Positions 20,652 through 33,149 of a stretch of DNA of 64,000 bases are shown one piece after another. Position numbers and translations under genes: made by a program. Position 1 is the stretch's first letter. Each line of letters opens with the position of its first letter. Under the pieces are notes generated by a model. That model had not been told where the DNA came from. It saw nothing but the letters and a program-made list of their open reading frames with translations, and searched no databases. Source of the stretch: Impatiens glandulifera (Eukaryota; Streptophyta; Magnoliopsida; Ericales; Balsaminaceae); NCBI RefSeq assembly GCF_907164915.1, contig NC_061863.1, positions 33,639,133 to 33,703,132 of the forward strand, given 5' to 3'.

Positions 20652-22935
20652 GGACCTATCATTGAGGAATTGGGGAAATCTGGATCTCATGAAAATAATG
20701 ATGCTAGTTATCAAGATCTTTCAGATTATGATGACAACGACAGAAATGAATCGGATGATTTCCTCCTAGCGCTGCAAACTCAAATAGATAAAGGTCTGGC
20801 GACAATTGCTTTCCCCAATTATACTATTCGTAGTAAGTGTGTGGGTTTTGTCATATATTGAATCTTCGATTGAGTGTTGTGCATCTTGTGCTAGTGCAAA
20901 ATGTGTAGTTATCCATATTTGTAGATGAGCAGTAGATCAGTTTTGTTTCTAACGATTAAATTAAATGCAGGTGGCGAAGTCATGACCGAGTTTAAACATT
21001 ATGGGAGATTCGATTTTGTGGATAGGTTTCCAAATCACTTCTTTGAAACATTGAATCTGCACAAGGTGAATTTATGTTAATTATCATCTTTGATTGTGTT
21101 AATGTGTATGTTGCACATATGCATGCTTATATATGTCAATTTTTTAATGAGCTTCTTTTGTGGCAGCCTTCGTCGATGTGGATTAAGAGAGTCTAGGAAG
21201 AGTTGTAATTTCTGAACAACATGCCAGGTGAGGAGTTTGCTATATCTTCATCTTCTTTTTGCTTTTCTGAAATAAGTCATGGAATTTAGGTTTTTAATAA
21301 AATTAAGAGAACTTACTACAATTGAAGGTGACAAGTGATCAATATTCAATTCTAGGTTATATAGTTGATAATTGAAACTTGAATTCTAGTTTATGTTCTT
21401 CAAAATTGAATATTTAATACTAGGTTAGGGTATTTCAGGATTATCTACATTATTACCATAGGAATAGTATTTTTTTCATACCTTAGTGTATAGTTGTCAT
21501 CAATAGCGTCAAAAGCTACTCATGGCTGTAGCGTAAAGCGAATAGCATAGCGAGGGCTATCTGAAAATAAAGCGTAAAAAGTATATAAATATCAAAAATA
21601 AAAACATAACAAAAATAAAAGTTCAAAACATAAACCATCAATTCTTAAAATATAAAAAAGTTCAAAACATAATCTAAAATTCATTGTCATCTTTTTCTTC
21701 ATCAAGATCAAGATCATTTTCTTCATTTGAAATTGCATAATGCTCAACATCATTCTATTCTTCACTTTTTTCATCAAAATCAAATTCATCTTTTTCATCT
21801 AAAAGATCAAATGTGTTTTAGATATTTCTATTAATCTATTCCCCCTAAACTTAGATGTGATTGTGATTGCCTTTGAGCGTCTTAAAGGTTTAAAGGTGTA
21901 GATGAAGTTGTATTTGATTGCCTCAATCAATATAGAAAATCTCCATATCTAGTTTCAGAAAGTGTTTCAAATGTCCATAAGTGATTTTGTATTTCAAATG
22001 TGCCTAAGTGACTTTGTGTTTTCGTAACTCGTTTAAATAAATTTTAAATAATAATAATTGTAACATAAGTTGTTTAATTTATTGACTTGTTCTTTTTTAT
22101 GATGTTTATTTTTCTTTTTGATTTGGAATGTGATTTGGGTTTAAATTTTTTGGCAATTATAATTAAAATTTGTGCATATCTAGTTCGATTTTCCTTCCTA
22201 TATATCTTACATTTTTTTCGAAGTATAGAATATGTGTTGAATCATGTTTGCCTTGATTTGGATTATTACTTTCTCTTTTTTGTTGAGCTAACTATTTTTC
22301 TAACAGTAATTTTTTTAATTTTACATGACTTATAGTTATAACTATTTATGTTATACCTTGTATCATAGAGATTTTAAATAATTTTATCATGAATATATGA
22401 ATTAACTTTATCTCCATTAACTTGGTTTGTTAAAGATTTAATCATAAGTTAAATATCCATCTTTTGGAGACTCCATAAATGTTAAAGCATGTGAAAGAAA
22501 GAATGGATCTTATTCAGGCCGTCATAGTGGAATCTGCTGGAACTCCATATCATGATGGTCTCTTTGTCTTTGATCTCGCCTTCCCTCCTTCATATCTAGA
22601 TCTACTCCCGGTATGTAAATGGGTCTCGGGTTTAGTGTTTTATCTTTCGTTTACTTTTTAGAAAGAGTCGATACATAATCACATTAAAAGTTATTTAATC
22701 ACACTACGATAAAACATTATAAGAAAATAGAAGTCATCAACTTTTAATTATGTTTGTAACAGTTCATATATTTATCTTTTTGGATATTAGAGTACTTATA
22801 CTAATTTGTTCCTTTAAAAAAAATACTTTTTTTAGATTGTTTACTACAATTCGGGTGGTCTTCGATTGAACCCAAACATGTTCAAAGATGGGATAGTGCG
22901 ATTGAAAACATGGAAGCTTGATAAAGGTGAACCGA
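20652..22935 (+). pseudogene. Ubiquitin-conjugating E2 (UBC/PHO2-like) fragment
   Basis: Exon-like blocks with canonical splice borders occur at 20652-20832, 20971-21065, 21167-21227, about 22460-22610 and 22836-22935. Spliced conceptually they give an acidic N-terminal part (YQDLSDYDDNDRNESDDF), HYGRFDFVDRFPNHFF, SSMWIKRV, then the core E2 signature ERMDLIQAVIVESAGTPYHD, GLFVFDLAFPPSYLDLLP and YYNSGGLRLNPNMF. This matches the large plant E2 class (UBC23-26/PHO2 type), which transfers ubiquitin. Two stops (TAG, TAA) sit in the 21167-21227 exon, and where the family has VCLSLL with the catalytic Cys this copy reads IVRLKTW. It is therefore dead as an E2. It lies in the putative CACTA element and its first exons are missing or not recognisable. 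Confidence 0.8.
21228..22450 (+). other. Long intron-like AT-rich stretch of the E2 fragment
   Basis: No coding block of the E2. Around 21490-21560 there is a GCGT/AGCG-rich patch (AGCGTAAAGCGAATAGC), and 21660-21800 on the minus strand has an acidic stretch (EENDLDLDEEKDDNEF). That could be the tail of a hAT-type transposase, so a small foreign insertion is possible. Evidence is weak. Confidence 0.3.
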
Positions 22936-23724
22936 TACCGAAAATGTCAACCAATAATATTCCACCGATAAGTAATCATCAGTTTTGTTTATCTTCTTCT
23001 AATGGTTTGAGAATACATGATCGGAGAAATTTGATCAAAGAAATCTCGTCATTATATATCGATTTCCCTTTTTTTGTCAACAATTAGTACTTAAAACGAA
23101 ATTCAAGTTTCTTTTTATCTAATGAATTGATTGAATCAATGAATGAATGAATTCTACTATATCTTCCGATTAATTAGGGTTTATATTAGCTAGGAGGAGA
23201 GCGTAAATGTAAAATAGATCCTATCTATATATATAAAAGAAACTGGACTATGGTTTCAGCCTTTGGTAGTAGGTAGTTATAGAAATCAATTATCTCCTTC
23301 TAATTGTTTCATGATCAACGTTTAATCGATAGTGATTTCTTCTAATTGTATTTGTTTTATGAAATCCATAGCTGCTCGATTGTCCTGCATGAGTGTTCTT
23401 TGCGTAGACACAAAAGATGTAAGATTAGTTAAAAGGAAGTAAAGTGATACATTTGGAAGAAGCTGGTAATACAATATAATGTATTTATAGATAATAATTT
23501 GTTAAAACTATAAAGTAGTATTAAACTTTCATTATTACACGCATTCCTTTGAATCATTCTAAGTATCCCTTAAGGTTTTGATGTTGTCTTATGAATCTAT
23601 ATATATATGGACTTGAAGCTTACTATTAGCATTATTTTTACACATGAGGAAGATAGTCTTTTCATTTGTTATTCATGCATTCGAACATTTTGCTTCTAAA
23701 TAATATATGCTTATATGTGTGCAG
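22936..23724 (+). other. Stretch between the two captured gene fragments
   Basis: An open stretch to 23087 ends in an Ile/Ser-rich peptide of no recognised family; the rest is AT-rich. The junction between E2-derived and ATPase-derived DNA must lie here, but no repeat or element end marks it. Confidence 0.35.
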
Positions 23725-25860
23725 TCTGATGATGCTGAGGTTCATGTCCATTGGAAGGGTGCTGTTGAAATAGTTTTAGCTTCCTGCACCAGATATATCA
23801 ATGAAGATAATCTCTTGGTACCGATGGATGAAGAAAAGGTATGTTAGAATTTCATTTTTCTTCATTTGCATTTCTATATTTTAAAACTTACGAAAGAATC
23901 TAAGAATCCCCATGGGTCATCCTTGCTGGATTTTTATTTTCAATAATTGATTTTTGGCTTATGTAAGTAATTAGGTAGGAATTTTATTTATTGTCGACTC
24001 AATTATGTCATTCTGTGATCTTAATTCTATTCCTCTCAACTCCAAGTTGATACAAAGAAAATTTGTGGACTTAAGTAAGATGTTACTGATGCCTTCCATA
24101 TTTCAAATTTAACTCCCATCTTGTGGAAATTTCTATTACCTACAGTCAGAAGTTTTCAGAAGAGCCATTGAAGATATGGCTTCCAGAAGTTTGCGTTGTG
24201 TTGTAATTGAATATAGACCTGAAATTTTCGAAAATATCACACATGCTGAGGAGGAACTGTCTACTTGAAAAACACCTGATGATGACCTTGTATTGCTAGC
24301 CATTGTTGGCCTGAAAGTATTATTCACTACTGGTGTGCATCTAGTCTACTATAATTTATGTAATCAGATGTCATATTTCATATTTAATCATAATAACATC
24401 TTGATCTAAATCTCATCACTAGCTCATTATCTTTTTGCTCGACAAACTAAATTATAATATGAAGAAGGCTATTGCTCAATCATTAGGCAAAAGGGAAGAA
24501 CAAATGTAATGACCATTGATCTCTGAAAAGATAGGAAATAGAGGACACATTATTGATAGAATTATATACCTACATTTGTATATCACTATTTTACTTCTGG
24601 TGATGTCCCTCTGAATGTAGTGCAGGTAATATAATTAATAATCTATGCACGCACTTGACATGAGAAAAAAGATAAAGAAACAAATAATAGGTAATTAATG
24701 GGTTCTTTTTATTTTGTTTTGTTTGGGAAAAAATTACGGTTGAATGAATTCGGCTTCTTTGGGTTAATCTCATAATGGATACACTTGGAGCTTTGGCATT
24801 GACCACTGAAGCACCTACTGATCACCTAATGCATCGACCTCCGGTTGGTCAGAGGTGAGTTTGAAAATTTAATTGATTCAACCATTTTTGTCATATTAAT
24901 AATATTGTTGAATGGTTGGTTGCATGAGTATTGTTGTTGTTTTTGTACCTTGATTAGGGAACCATTGATAACAAATATAATGTGGAGGAACTTGCTAATT
25001 AAGGTATATAGTATTATTATTGGGAAGCAGATGTAAGTTGTTGTTTGATAACTTATAATTTCTAGCTAACTAGGACAAGAAATGAATAAAAATATTTTGA
25101 TTGGATAATTTTGTTGAAACACACGTACAACTGCAGACAACTTATCAAGTGAGCGTCCTGCTCGTTCTGAACTTCCAAATGGAAAATATCCTCAACTTGA
25201 AGCATGATAATTTCGGTCATGCCAAAAAATTGAAGAACACACTCATATTGAATTCTTTTGTTATTTGTCAGGTATGTATGATGTTAATATATATATACCC
25301 TATGTAGAAAGAAAGAAAAAAAATAAAGAGAAAATGGTTAATTTTGCAGATATTCAATGAGGTGAATGCAAGGAAGCCAGATGAGATGAATGTGTTTAAG
25401 GGAGTGACTAAGAATCGTCTCTTCATGTTGATAGTTGGACTAACTATTGTGCTCCAAGTTCGACTCTGATCGATATGTTGTCTTTTTTATTTTAAATTTT
25501 CATGCATGAATGCATGAATGATGATATAATAATAATAATAATAATGTGTTGTTTATGTTGATGATAGGTGATCATAATATTCTTCTTTGGGAAGTTCTTC
25601 TCAATTTTTAGCTTAACTGGATACTATGGCTTGTATTTGTTGCAATTGGATTTATGAGGTGATTTGTATTATTAATTAATTAATTTATTGTTAGTAGGTG
25701 AAATGAAATATAATTAAACTTATCTGGTGGATCAATACATGCAATGCAATAGTTGGTCACTTGCAATAGTTGGGAAAATGATCCCAGTTTCGGACACCAT
25801 TCAGTTATCACTTGTCAAGATTATTCAAGAGTATATGTCCTAGGAAGAAGAAGAATACAA
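23725..25860 (+). pseudogene. Autoinhibited Ca2+-ATPase (ACA8/9/10-like), C-terminal fragment
   Basis: Exon-like blocks with canonical borders lie at 23725-23838, 24146-24316, about 24596-24625, about 24751-24854, 24958-25003, 25137-25271, 25350-25457, 25568-25655 and about 25745-25860. Recognisable pieces: EVHVHWKGAVEIVLASCTRY, VPMDEEK, DDDLVLLAIVGLK, LIMDTLGALAL, TDHLMHRPPVG, REPLITNIMWRNLL, KHDNFGHAKKLKNTL and KPDEMNVFKGVTKNRLFM. This is the P2B plasma-membrane-type plant Ca2+ pump from the nucleotide-binding domain to the last membrane spans. The calmodulin-binding N-terminus and the DKTG phosphorylation loop are absent. There is a TGA in the second exon (after EELST), later stops, and part of the P domain (TGDG region) is missing. 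It lies in the same orientation as, and 0.8 kb after, the E2 fragment. Confidence 0.85.
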
Positions 25861-26514
25861 ATGTAGTACCACCACCAGGTGAAATTAACATGAAAGTTTT
25901 TTTTTACTAATAATCATCATCTACTTAAATATTTTATAATTGTTTTTACTAATTTTATAAGATCATTAAGAAGATATCCAGACATAAATGGAGGAAACAA
26001 AATTGCACAGTGAGAGGATATATATCTAGATTTCAATAATTGAAGATCAATTCATTTTCTTTTTAGCGGTTTAATTGTGAAGAATGAATAATTCAGTTGT
26101 TATATCGTCTTTCATCCTTGAGTTGTCAACTGCATGAAGAAGCAACTAGGTTTTGTTTTTTAAATTTTGTGTCTATTTAATTCACATCAATATACAATTT
26201 TTCTTTCTTATCTTAAAAATAATTTCTTTCATATATTTGCAGATGTGGTCCAAGAAGAAGTTGATGTCAAGAATAAGATTAAGTGGATAAAAACCATGTT
26301 CTCTATTGAACAAAACTATTTTTTGTTTGAAATATTTTGATGTTGTAAAAATTTATGTTAATTTTGTTTTTATTAAAAATGTCATTAATAGTATGCAATT
26401 ATTTTTAAATGTCCTTTTCAATGAATATTTAATTTCAAAAATAAAAATTCTGATAAAATTGATAAAATAAATTAAAAATAAAATAAAAATCGTTTAAAAA
26501 AATTTATGGACTTT

Positions 26515-26680
26515 TGGCGACGTTTAAACTGATATTACCGACGCTTAAATAAGCGTCGTTGTAACCTGCGCCCACCCTGCTTATGGCGACGCAAGAATAA
26601 GTGTCGGTGATATTTTTAGCGACGCTTTTATTGGTTGACAGAAGTCTTTTTAAGAGTCGTAGGTCTATTTTGTTGTAGTG
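26515..26680. repeat. CACTA right end and subterminal repeats
   Basis: Contains several GACGCTTA / AAGCGTCG motifs in both orientations (26524-26530, 26544-26559, 26585-26591, 26620-26628), ending TTGTTGTAGTG at 26680. This is the usual architecture of a CACTA transposase-binding region. Confidence 0.75.
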
Positions 26681-26683
26681 TAT

Positions 26684-27813
26684 TAATATATTTGAAAAAA
26701 AAAATATACTAGTTAACTCTTTACTTATTATATATATATATATATTCTTTATATATTAACTTCTATATTATATTTTATATTAACATATTTTTTTTCAATT
26801 TTTTATTCTTTGTTCATATTTATTAGATTAGATATTATTATTATATTTTTCAATAATTAATTATAAATACTTGTATTAATTATTTTTGTAATATAACTAA
26901 TTATATATTCTTAAATAATCATATTTATAATCTATATAATTATATATATAATAACTTATTTAAAATAAATGGTCAAATCTTACCTAAAGTATATATATTT
27001 ATCTCCTTATATATTTACTCTTATATATTATTATTTTCCTATAGTAATATGAACATGTCATAAGCCCAAAAAGTTATTTAGATAAACATTATCAACATCA
27101 TTTTTCTAATATAACCTATTATTAGGGTCATTTTGTCCAATTTACAGAAAAAAAAACTTATAACATTTATTAAAGAGGTCAATAAATAGACTAATAGAGA
27201 TATTTTTTATCTAGTAAGTGCTATCCTTACAAAGTATTTATCAATCAAATCTATATTAATAATATAATTATATATATTTATACTAAACTAGTATTTTTTA
27301 TTTTTATAATTTCAAACAAAACTTTATAAAAGAATAATAATAAAATTAAGTGATTTGAAACTTTAGATAATATATATCCGTTAGTAAGGTCTCCTTTATA
27401 TATTTATTAATTACCAACACGCTAAATATAGGTCATTAACTTCAGTAAAAAAAATCGCTTTCTCTCTTATATCTCTTCCATCGTAGCTACATTGGAGCTA
27501 TAAAAAGACTAAGTTCATTATAGAGTCTTGGATTTTTCATCGTTTTTTCTCACCGTGTTCCTTCTCTCTCCTTTTTCTTTTTCCCCATTTTTCAATCACC
27601 AAAAAGGTATTCTTAAAGGGAAATCATCGTCCTCTCATCCTCGAACTCTAATTCCTTTGTCCTTTTTACTTTTCACCTACGGTCGTTTTTTCTCGACCAA
27701 ACCCAGTTTCATAATATAGAAGATCATGTTGGGGTCGGGGTCGAGCGATCCTCATCGTCTAGGGGGTACTTTTCTTTTTGAATGAATGGATCTCATTCAG
27801 TAGATCAACTGGT
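26684..27813. other. AT-rich non-coding DNA right of the CACTA element
   Basis: Long AT and TA runs (for example 26728-26746). 27420-27720 is less AT-biased, with a C/T-rich patch at 27540-27600. No gene recognised. Confidence 0.4.
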
Positions 27814-29033
27814 TGTTGGAATTATTTTCAATATTTTGGTACATATATTATTTAGTAATTATATATTAATTGTTATCATAATAAAGATTAAAGTTCAATT
27901 AAAGTGATCTATTAAATTATGAGGTTATGCGCTTATTTGGACATCTATAATAAATATGAGGATATATTTACGTAGAAGCAGAAATACCATTTACTATTTC
28001 TTTGATGAGCCGAATAGTAATGGGTATATTAGAGCTAGGTTTCCAACTCATATATAGCCTACCTATTCTTTTCTCTCATCAGATAAAAATATTTCTATTC
28101 ATCTCACAAGAACATTCAAGAAGACTAACGATAAAGGGTTGGAAGACTTAACTCCACTCACATCAGACATTTCGATCTATGTCCAGAACATTAAGATCCA
28201 AGATCAAGAGAAGATTCGAAAAATAACGAAGAACGACTTAATAAATCATTATTCATTTCAGATTCAGGTATGTTTATGCAATTACAATTTATCTCAATAT
28301 ATCGACATAGAGTATACAGATTATAGATTTAAAGATTAAAGATCTAGATTAAAGATTCTAACAAGTGATATCAGAGACTTCTCTATGTCGATCTATTGAG
28401 ATTTAGGCTTATAAGAATTTTTAAAAATATGAACATACATTTTTTTATATATTCTTGATCTAATTTGACCCGAACGAATAATGATAGAATGAATTAATGA
28501 ACAATAATAACAATATTTGATGTATATATTGATCTAAAGTTTTGAATTATATTAACACAAAGAAGCAAGATATCAAATACATAAATGATTTTACATATTT
28601 ATTCAAGAAGATTAACATATTTTGTTTAAAGAATTAAAAATAAAGAATGGTTCACATTCTCTAGTTAGATATATTTATGGAAATCTAATTTATTAGACAA
28701 ATAAAGAAGTTAATCAATTGTTTTAAAGTATCGGGTTAATATTAATAACTCATAATAAAGTAAACGAATCAATCATTCAAATATTAATTAATATACTACA
28801 TATATTTTCATTATATATATATTTCTATGTGGAGTTATATATATTCATAATTATTTATAAATTTAAGAATTCAAAATAATTATGGTTTCAATCAAATTTA
28901 TAAATCATTAATTAAGGAATTTAACTTTTAAAGAATAATAATTAATTATTGTTATAATTAATTAAGTAATTATATATATAATCACTTAATTACTTAATTA
29001 CTTAATTACTTAATTACTTAATTACTTAATTAC

Positions 29034-29125
<92 letters not shown>

Positions 29126-31080
29126 TGAAGAATTATAGTTCCAGAACTGTTCAAATTCTAAGTGATTAAATAAATATTAAAGTCTATAATTACTTCTCTA
29201 AAATAACTTATTAATATATTATTATACTATTATGATTAAAAACATTTATTGTTTATTTTAGAGATAAACATTAAAACTAAGATAAAATAAAAAAAGATTA
29301 TATGTAGTTGTTTTAAATATATTAATATATAATTAAAGAATAAGATTAGTTGTAATAAAGTGTCATGAATTTTGTTTTAAGGAATTGATAGTATTAATTA
29401 AGAAAATATTATAAATATTCATAATTATTCCTATTTTACAAATAAAGAAAATAAATAAAGATTCATATATGTATATATGCTTACGAAATAAATAAAAAAT
29501 ATATAACTTAATTAAGATATTAATTATTTATATTAATAATAATATATATATATATAAATAATTAAGATATTAAGAAAATAAATATTTATTGAGAAATTAA
29601 GAAATGGTCAAAAATAAAGAATAAAGAGAAAATAAAGAAAGTAAATATTTATAATTATTTTATTAATAATAATAATTTATTATTAAAAAATAAATAAAGA
29701 ATATCAATAATTCTATATTTCTAAAAAATTAAATAAATAAATTAAGATATATCAATTAATTGATAAATTTAAAATTTTAGAGTTATATTTTTATATTATA
29801 TTCAGATATACATATTTCGTGTTTATGTATATATTATGTTGAATGATATTAAAAAAATTTATGTGTAAAATCACAATTATTTGTTTTGTGTTACACGCAT
29901 ATGAAATTTATTCGATTTTGATACATAAAACAACATTTGGATTTTCTTTATTAATAATACATTCAAAATTTGGTAGAATTTTAGGCTTACTTAAATTTGT
30001 AATTATGCGGTTATTAATCGGCCCAAAAGAAGGTTAATAATTGGTTAGATTGCAAATTTAAATAATGTACAAATTATTAATTTATAAAACATATTTGTTT
30101 TATAAGATTAAAACGGTTGTGTTTATAACTATGCACGGTTATTAATCGGAGAAAAAAAAGTTTAATAATTGGTCGAGTTACACACTTAAAGTATGTACAT
30201 AAGTTATTAATTTATAAAATCAATTAATTGAAGCAACATCCTACCAAAGTAGACTCTCTTGTGCAGGTTATATGTTTTATAAATTAAGAAGGTATTATGT
30301 TTGTAATTAATGCGGTTATTTAATCGGCCCAAAGAAAGATAAATAGTTGGTCAGAATAACATTATGCAGATGTGGTAATAAATATGTAACAATTATTCGG
30401 TGTGCCATGTGAATAATTGGACTATTCAAAGATAACCAATTATTTGATAGGACTTATTATAAAATTTGATTACTACAAAAGAGTATCGTTTGCAAGTTAA
30501 TATTTAATTTCCAAAGACTAAATATTAATGTTGTGTTTGGTATCTTATGATAAGACGTACCATTATTTTGAATTTATGTGATTATTAAATTTTTGTGAGT
30601 CTGATTGTACATTTTCTTTGTTATCTAATGAAGTTAATACTTCTACTTATACGGTTTTCTTGTCAACATCTTAAGTTCATTTTATATGATAAAGTATATG
30701 GCGTATTTAGAATTTGTTATTGCTAGATTAAAGTTGTTAATTAATTTAGTATAATTCATTAACATTATAAAATTACCGGGTTTTGATAATTTAGTTTAAA
30801 TAATCAAAAAAGGAAAAATTGTTAATTTAAAGTCTTTGATCAATTTTCAGTGTATCAATAAGACTAACTTGTGTTATTGATTATATGTAGGATCAAAGTA
30901 TAGAAAACCCAATCGGGAAGCTGTCCGATAGTTGATCAAATTCGGTATTTGATTTACTTTGGTATTCTAAAGAGGCGCTTCCGGTTTTATATCGAGTTCG
31001 GTATTTTATGAAGCGCGTCCGATCTTATATCGAGTCGGTATTTTATCAAGGCGCTTCCGGTTATGGTATTTATGTATGAG
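27814..31080 (+). mobile_element. Decayed LTR-retrotransposon remnant (candidate)
   Basis: 27814-28363 runs from TGTTGGAATT to ATTCTAACA. It is followed two bases later by TGATATCAGAGA (28366-28377), two mismatches from the tRNA-iMet primer site. That is what a 550-bp 5' LTR plus primer-binding site would look like. The interior has no coding potential. It holds a repeated block, GCGGTTATTAATCGGCCCAA or close variants followed by TTAATAATTGG, at about 30006, 30126 and 30310, and a GGCGCTTCCGGT repeat at about 30973-31065. No second LTR was found, so the element is truncated or the reading is wrong. Confidence 0.4.
28976..29123. repeat. Compound microsatellite
   Basis: About eight tandem ACTTAATT units (28982-29040) pass into an uninterrupted TA run of about 85 bp (29039-29123). 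This is low-complexity DNA likely to vary in length and to form cruciforms. Confidence 0.9.
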
Positions 31081-31830
31081 ATATATGGAAATTTATAGAG
31101 GAGATTGGACTAACTGGAATATTGACATCACTAAGTCAGTGTAAGTGTTAAACATATATTCTTCATTGATACTTTTTTTTATTAATTTGATTATACTTTT
31201 TCTTATTGTTTTGAAGGCCTCAAAAACTTCGAGCACATTCAGGATAAAATACCTATACATAATTCTTATGTCACACATGAATGTGAATAAGAGAAAATTA
31301 AAGAATTCACTTAAATAAGAGTTGTATAAATAAATTTTAATTATTATATTTCAGATTATGTTGTTTGTTTTGTTATTATATTAATTCACTTATTGTTTAT
31401 GGTGATAATAGTTTTACATATTGTTGTTGTTTGTTTACTTATCATTCACTTATATGATAATATAAGATTGTAATTTTCATGTAAAACTACTACTAGACAA
31501 TCGTAAAAACATTTATACCTTAATGTAAAATCATTTATTCCTTCATGTAACACCCACTAGAGAATTAAATAAAAGAAACAAGCGCTACATAGTGAAACGG
31601 GCACTACCTAATGAAACTTGCTTCACTTATATTTACAGCGCTGATAGTTTCGAAACAATCGCTACCTAATGAAGCTTGCTTCATTGCGTATCTTCTCTTT
31701 ATCTTCCCTCTCATTGTCATCAAATATTCTCTTTCTCTGGACTCTCTCCCTCTCAAGTCTCTACTAGTGATACCTCATTATGTTCAGTTAGTGAGTGAAA
31801 CATAATAATATAGAGTTAGAGATGCATGTT

Positions 31831-32820
31831 TTATCAAAGAAATAGTTGGAGCGACACGTAAGTCTGTTCACTAAGAACCCTAATGCATTTGGTGCCTACG
31901 ATGTAGATGAGATTATACCGCTTATTCTCATAAATATTGACAGAGCGTTGATGGCCCACATACGTAGAAGATGGAGTCCAGAAAGGCGTTCGTTTATCAT
32001 AGGGGATATGAACATGTGCCCGACGATTGAGGACTTTCAAGCCATCCTAACGGTGTCAAACTGATCAGCTCATGCATATGTTCTCTAACGATCCTCTACC
32101 AGAATTTTTATTCGTATTTTTCTAAAACTTCTATGGTTATAAAATATATGACGCCGCATTGTTCACCATTAATGATGAATTTATCAATATGCGACACCTT
32201 GACAATTTTATTTGGCGTGTCTAGGGAGCGTACGAGACTATCATCCACAAACAAAGAAAACTATTCATGTTGGTGGTTTTAACTCATTTTTTTGTCCCAC
32301 TGAAGGCCAACATCCTTCGGATATTCTCCTCGAGGTAGTTCCTTCTCTGATGGAAAATTTCTAAAGATTGGTTGGCCTTGTACTCACCGAAACACTCATT
32401 GTTCTCTGCAATTTTGTTCAAGACCCAACTTCCTATTCCCGCTGAGGATCACCTTTGGTCCTTTACCTCTAGTTGTTGGACAAATTGCATATGTTTCCCC
32501 GTCCTTCAACACCCTACTCTTCCTTTGTGAATATTCAGATGGAAATGATGGCTAGAGTTAGACCTCGCAATGAAATTCTTAATGATCACCCAATTCGCTT
32601 CATTGTTTCGTGGTATATCTTTAATAACATGATGTAATAGATGGGGGGTGCTCCATTTATTAATTTTCTGGGATTAGAAGAATCTACCTGCTACTATACC
32701 GTCATTATATTTCGACAATTTGGCCTGCGGAATCCCCTTCCTTCGGAAGGACTCATTCCTCCTCCACCGGATTTAAGTCATATTTCTCTTTCTCTTTACT
32801 TGTACCCATCATGATTGGTG
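31831..32820 (+). pseudogene. Degraded plant-mobile-domain / DUF7745-like ORF
   Basis: The open part (31846-32064) reads VSLFTKNPNAFGAYDVDEII, MAHIRRRWSPERRSF and GDMNMCPTIEDFQAIL. The last resembles the EMCPTIEEFQ-type motif of transposon-associated plant domains (PMD/aminotransferase-like and DUF7745). Homology continues through several stops and shifts as IFRQFGLRNPLPSEGLIPPP (about 32705-32770). There is no intact ORF beyond 72 codons. Such domains travel with Mutator-like and retro elements and their function is unclear. The family call is from motif memory only. Confidence 0.4.
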
Positions 32821-33149
32821 CTTTCTCATATAGTTCAATTCCCCGCTCGATGGATCAATGTTGTGAACGTAACTAATGAACTATACTTTCCACCTATCAT
32901 CGAACAAGAAGACATAGTGATGACATGGCCGTATTACGAGTCAAGCTCTTTTATACCAGAAATTTCGGTTATTTATTTATGTACAACTACGTTACTAGAT
33001 GTGTATGAATTATTTGTGTGTACACAAATGAAATCAAATCTTGTAATGTTTGAATCATTATCAATTAAAATATATGCTTGTCATTTTCATGTAAAACCAT
33101 AATGTAAAAATAGTTATACATTCATGTAAACCTTACCGGAGAACAAAAA

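Larger units (their letters stand above)
13784..26680. mobile_element. Probable CACTA (En/Spm) element with captured gene fragments
   Basis: The left end is CACTACACAAAAACA (13784). The right end is the reverse complement CACTACAACAAAATA (26680), so 12 of 15 terminal bases match. Both are flanked by TAT (13781-13783 and 26681-26683), the 3-bp TSD expected of CACTA elements. Subterminal repeats with an ACGCTTA / AAGCGT core lie just inside both ends: 13806-13856 (ACCACGCTTA twice, TTAAGCGTGG) and 26517-26640 (GCGACG, GACGCTTA, TTAAGCGTCG). The element is 12.9 kb including a nested 5.45 kb gypsy insertion, about 7.4 kb without it. No TNP2-type transposase ORF is present, so it is non-autonomous. 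The interior holds broken exons of two host genes in one orientation. The two ends could in principle belong to different elements. Confidence 0.7.

Noticed and set aside
21490..21800. hAT transposase tail
   Set aside because: Only an acidic stretch and a GCGT-rich patch; too short and no terminal repeats or 8-bp TSD found.
22087..22335. Hydrophobic 82-residue ORF suggestive of a membrane protein
   Set aside because: AT-rich intron sequence of the E2 fragment gives Phe/Leu/Ile codons by composition; no start context, splice or homology support.
24591..24806. Minus-strand 71-residue ORF
   Set aside because: It overlaps exons of the Ca2+-ATPase fragment on the opposite strand and has no features of its own.
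28139..28339. 66-residue plus-strand ORF
   Set aside because: Falls inside the candidate LTR/leader of a decayed element, with no recognised domain.
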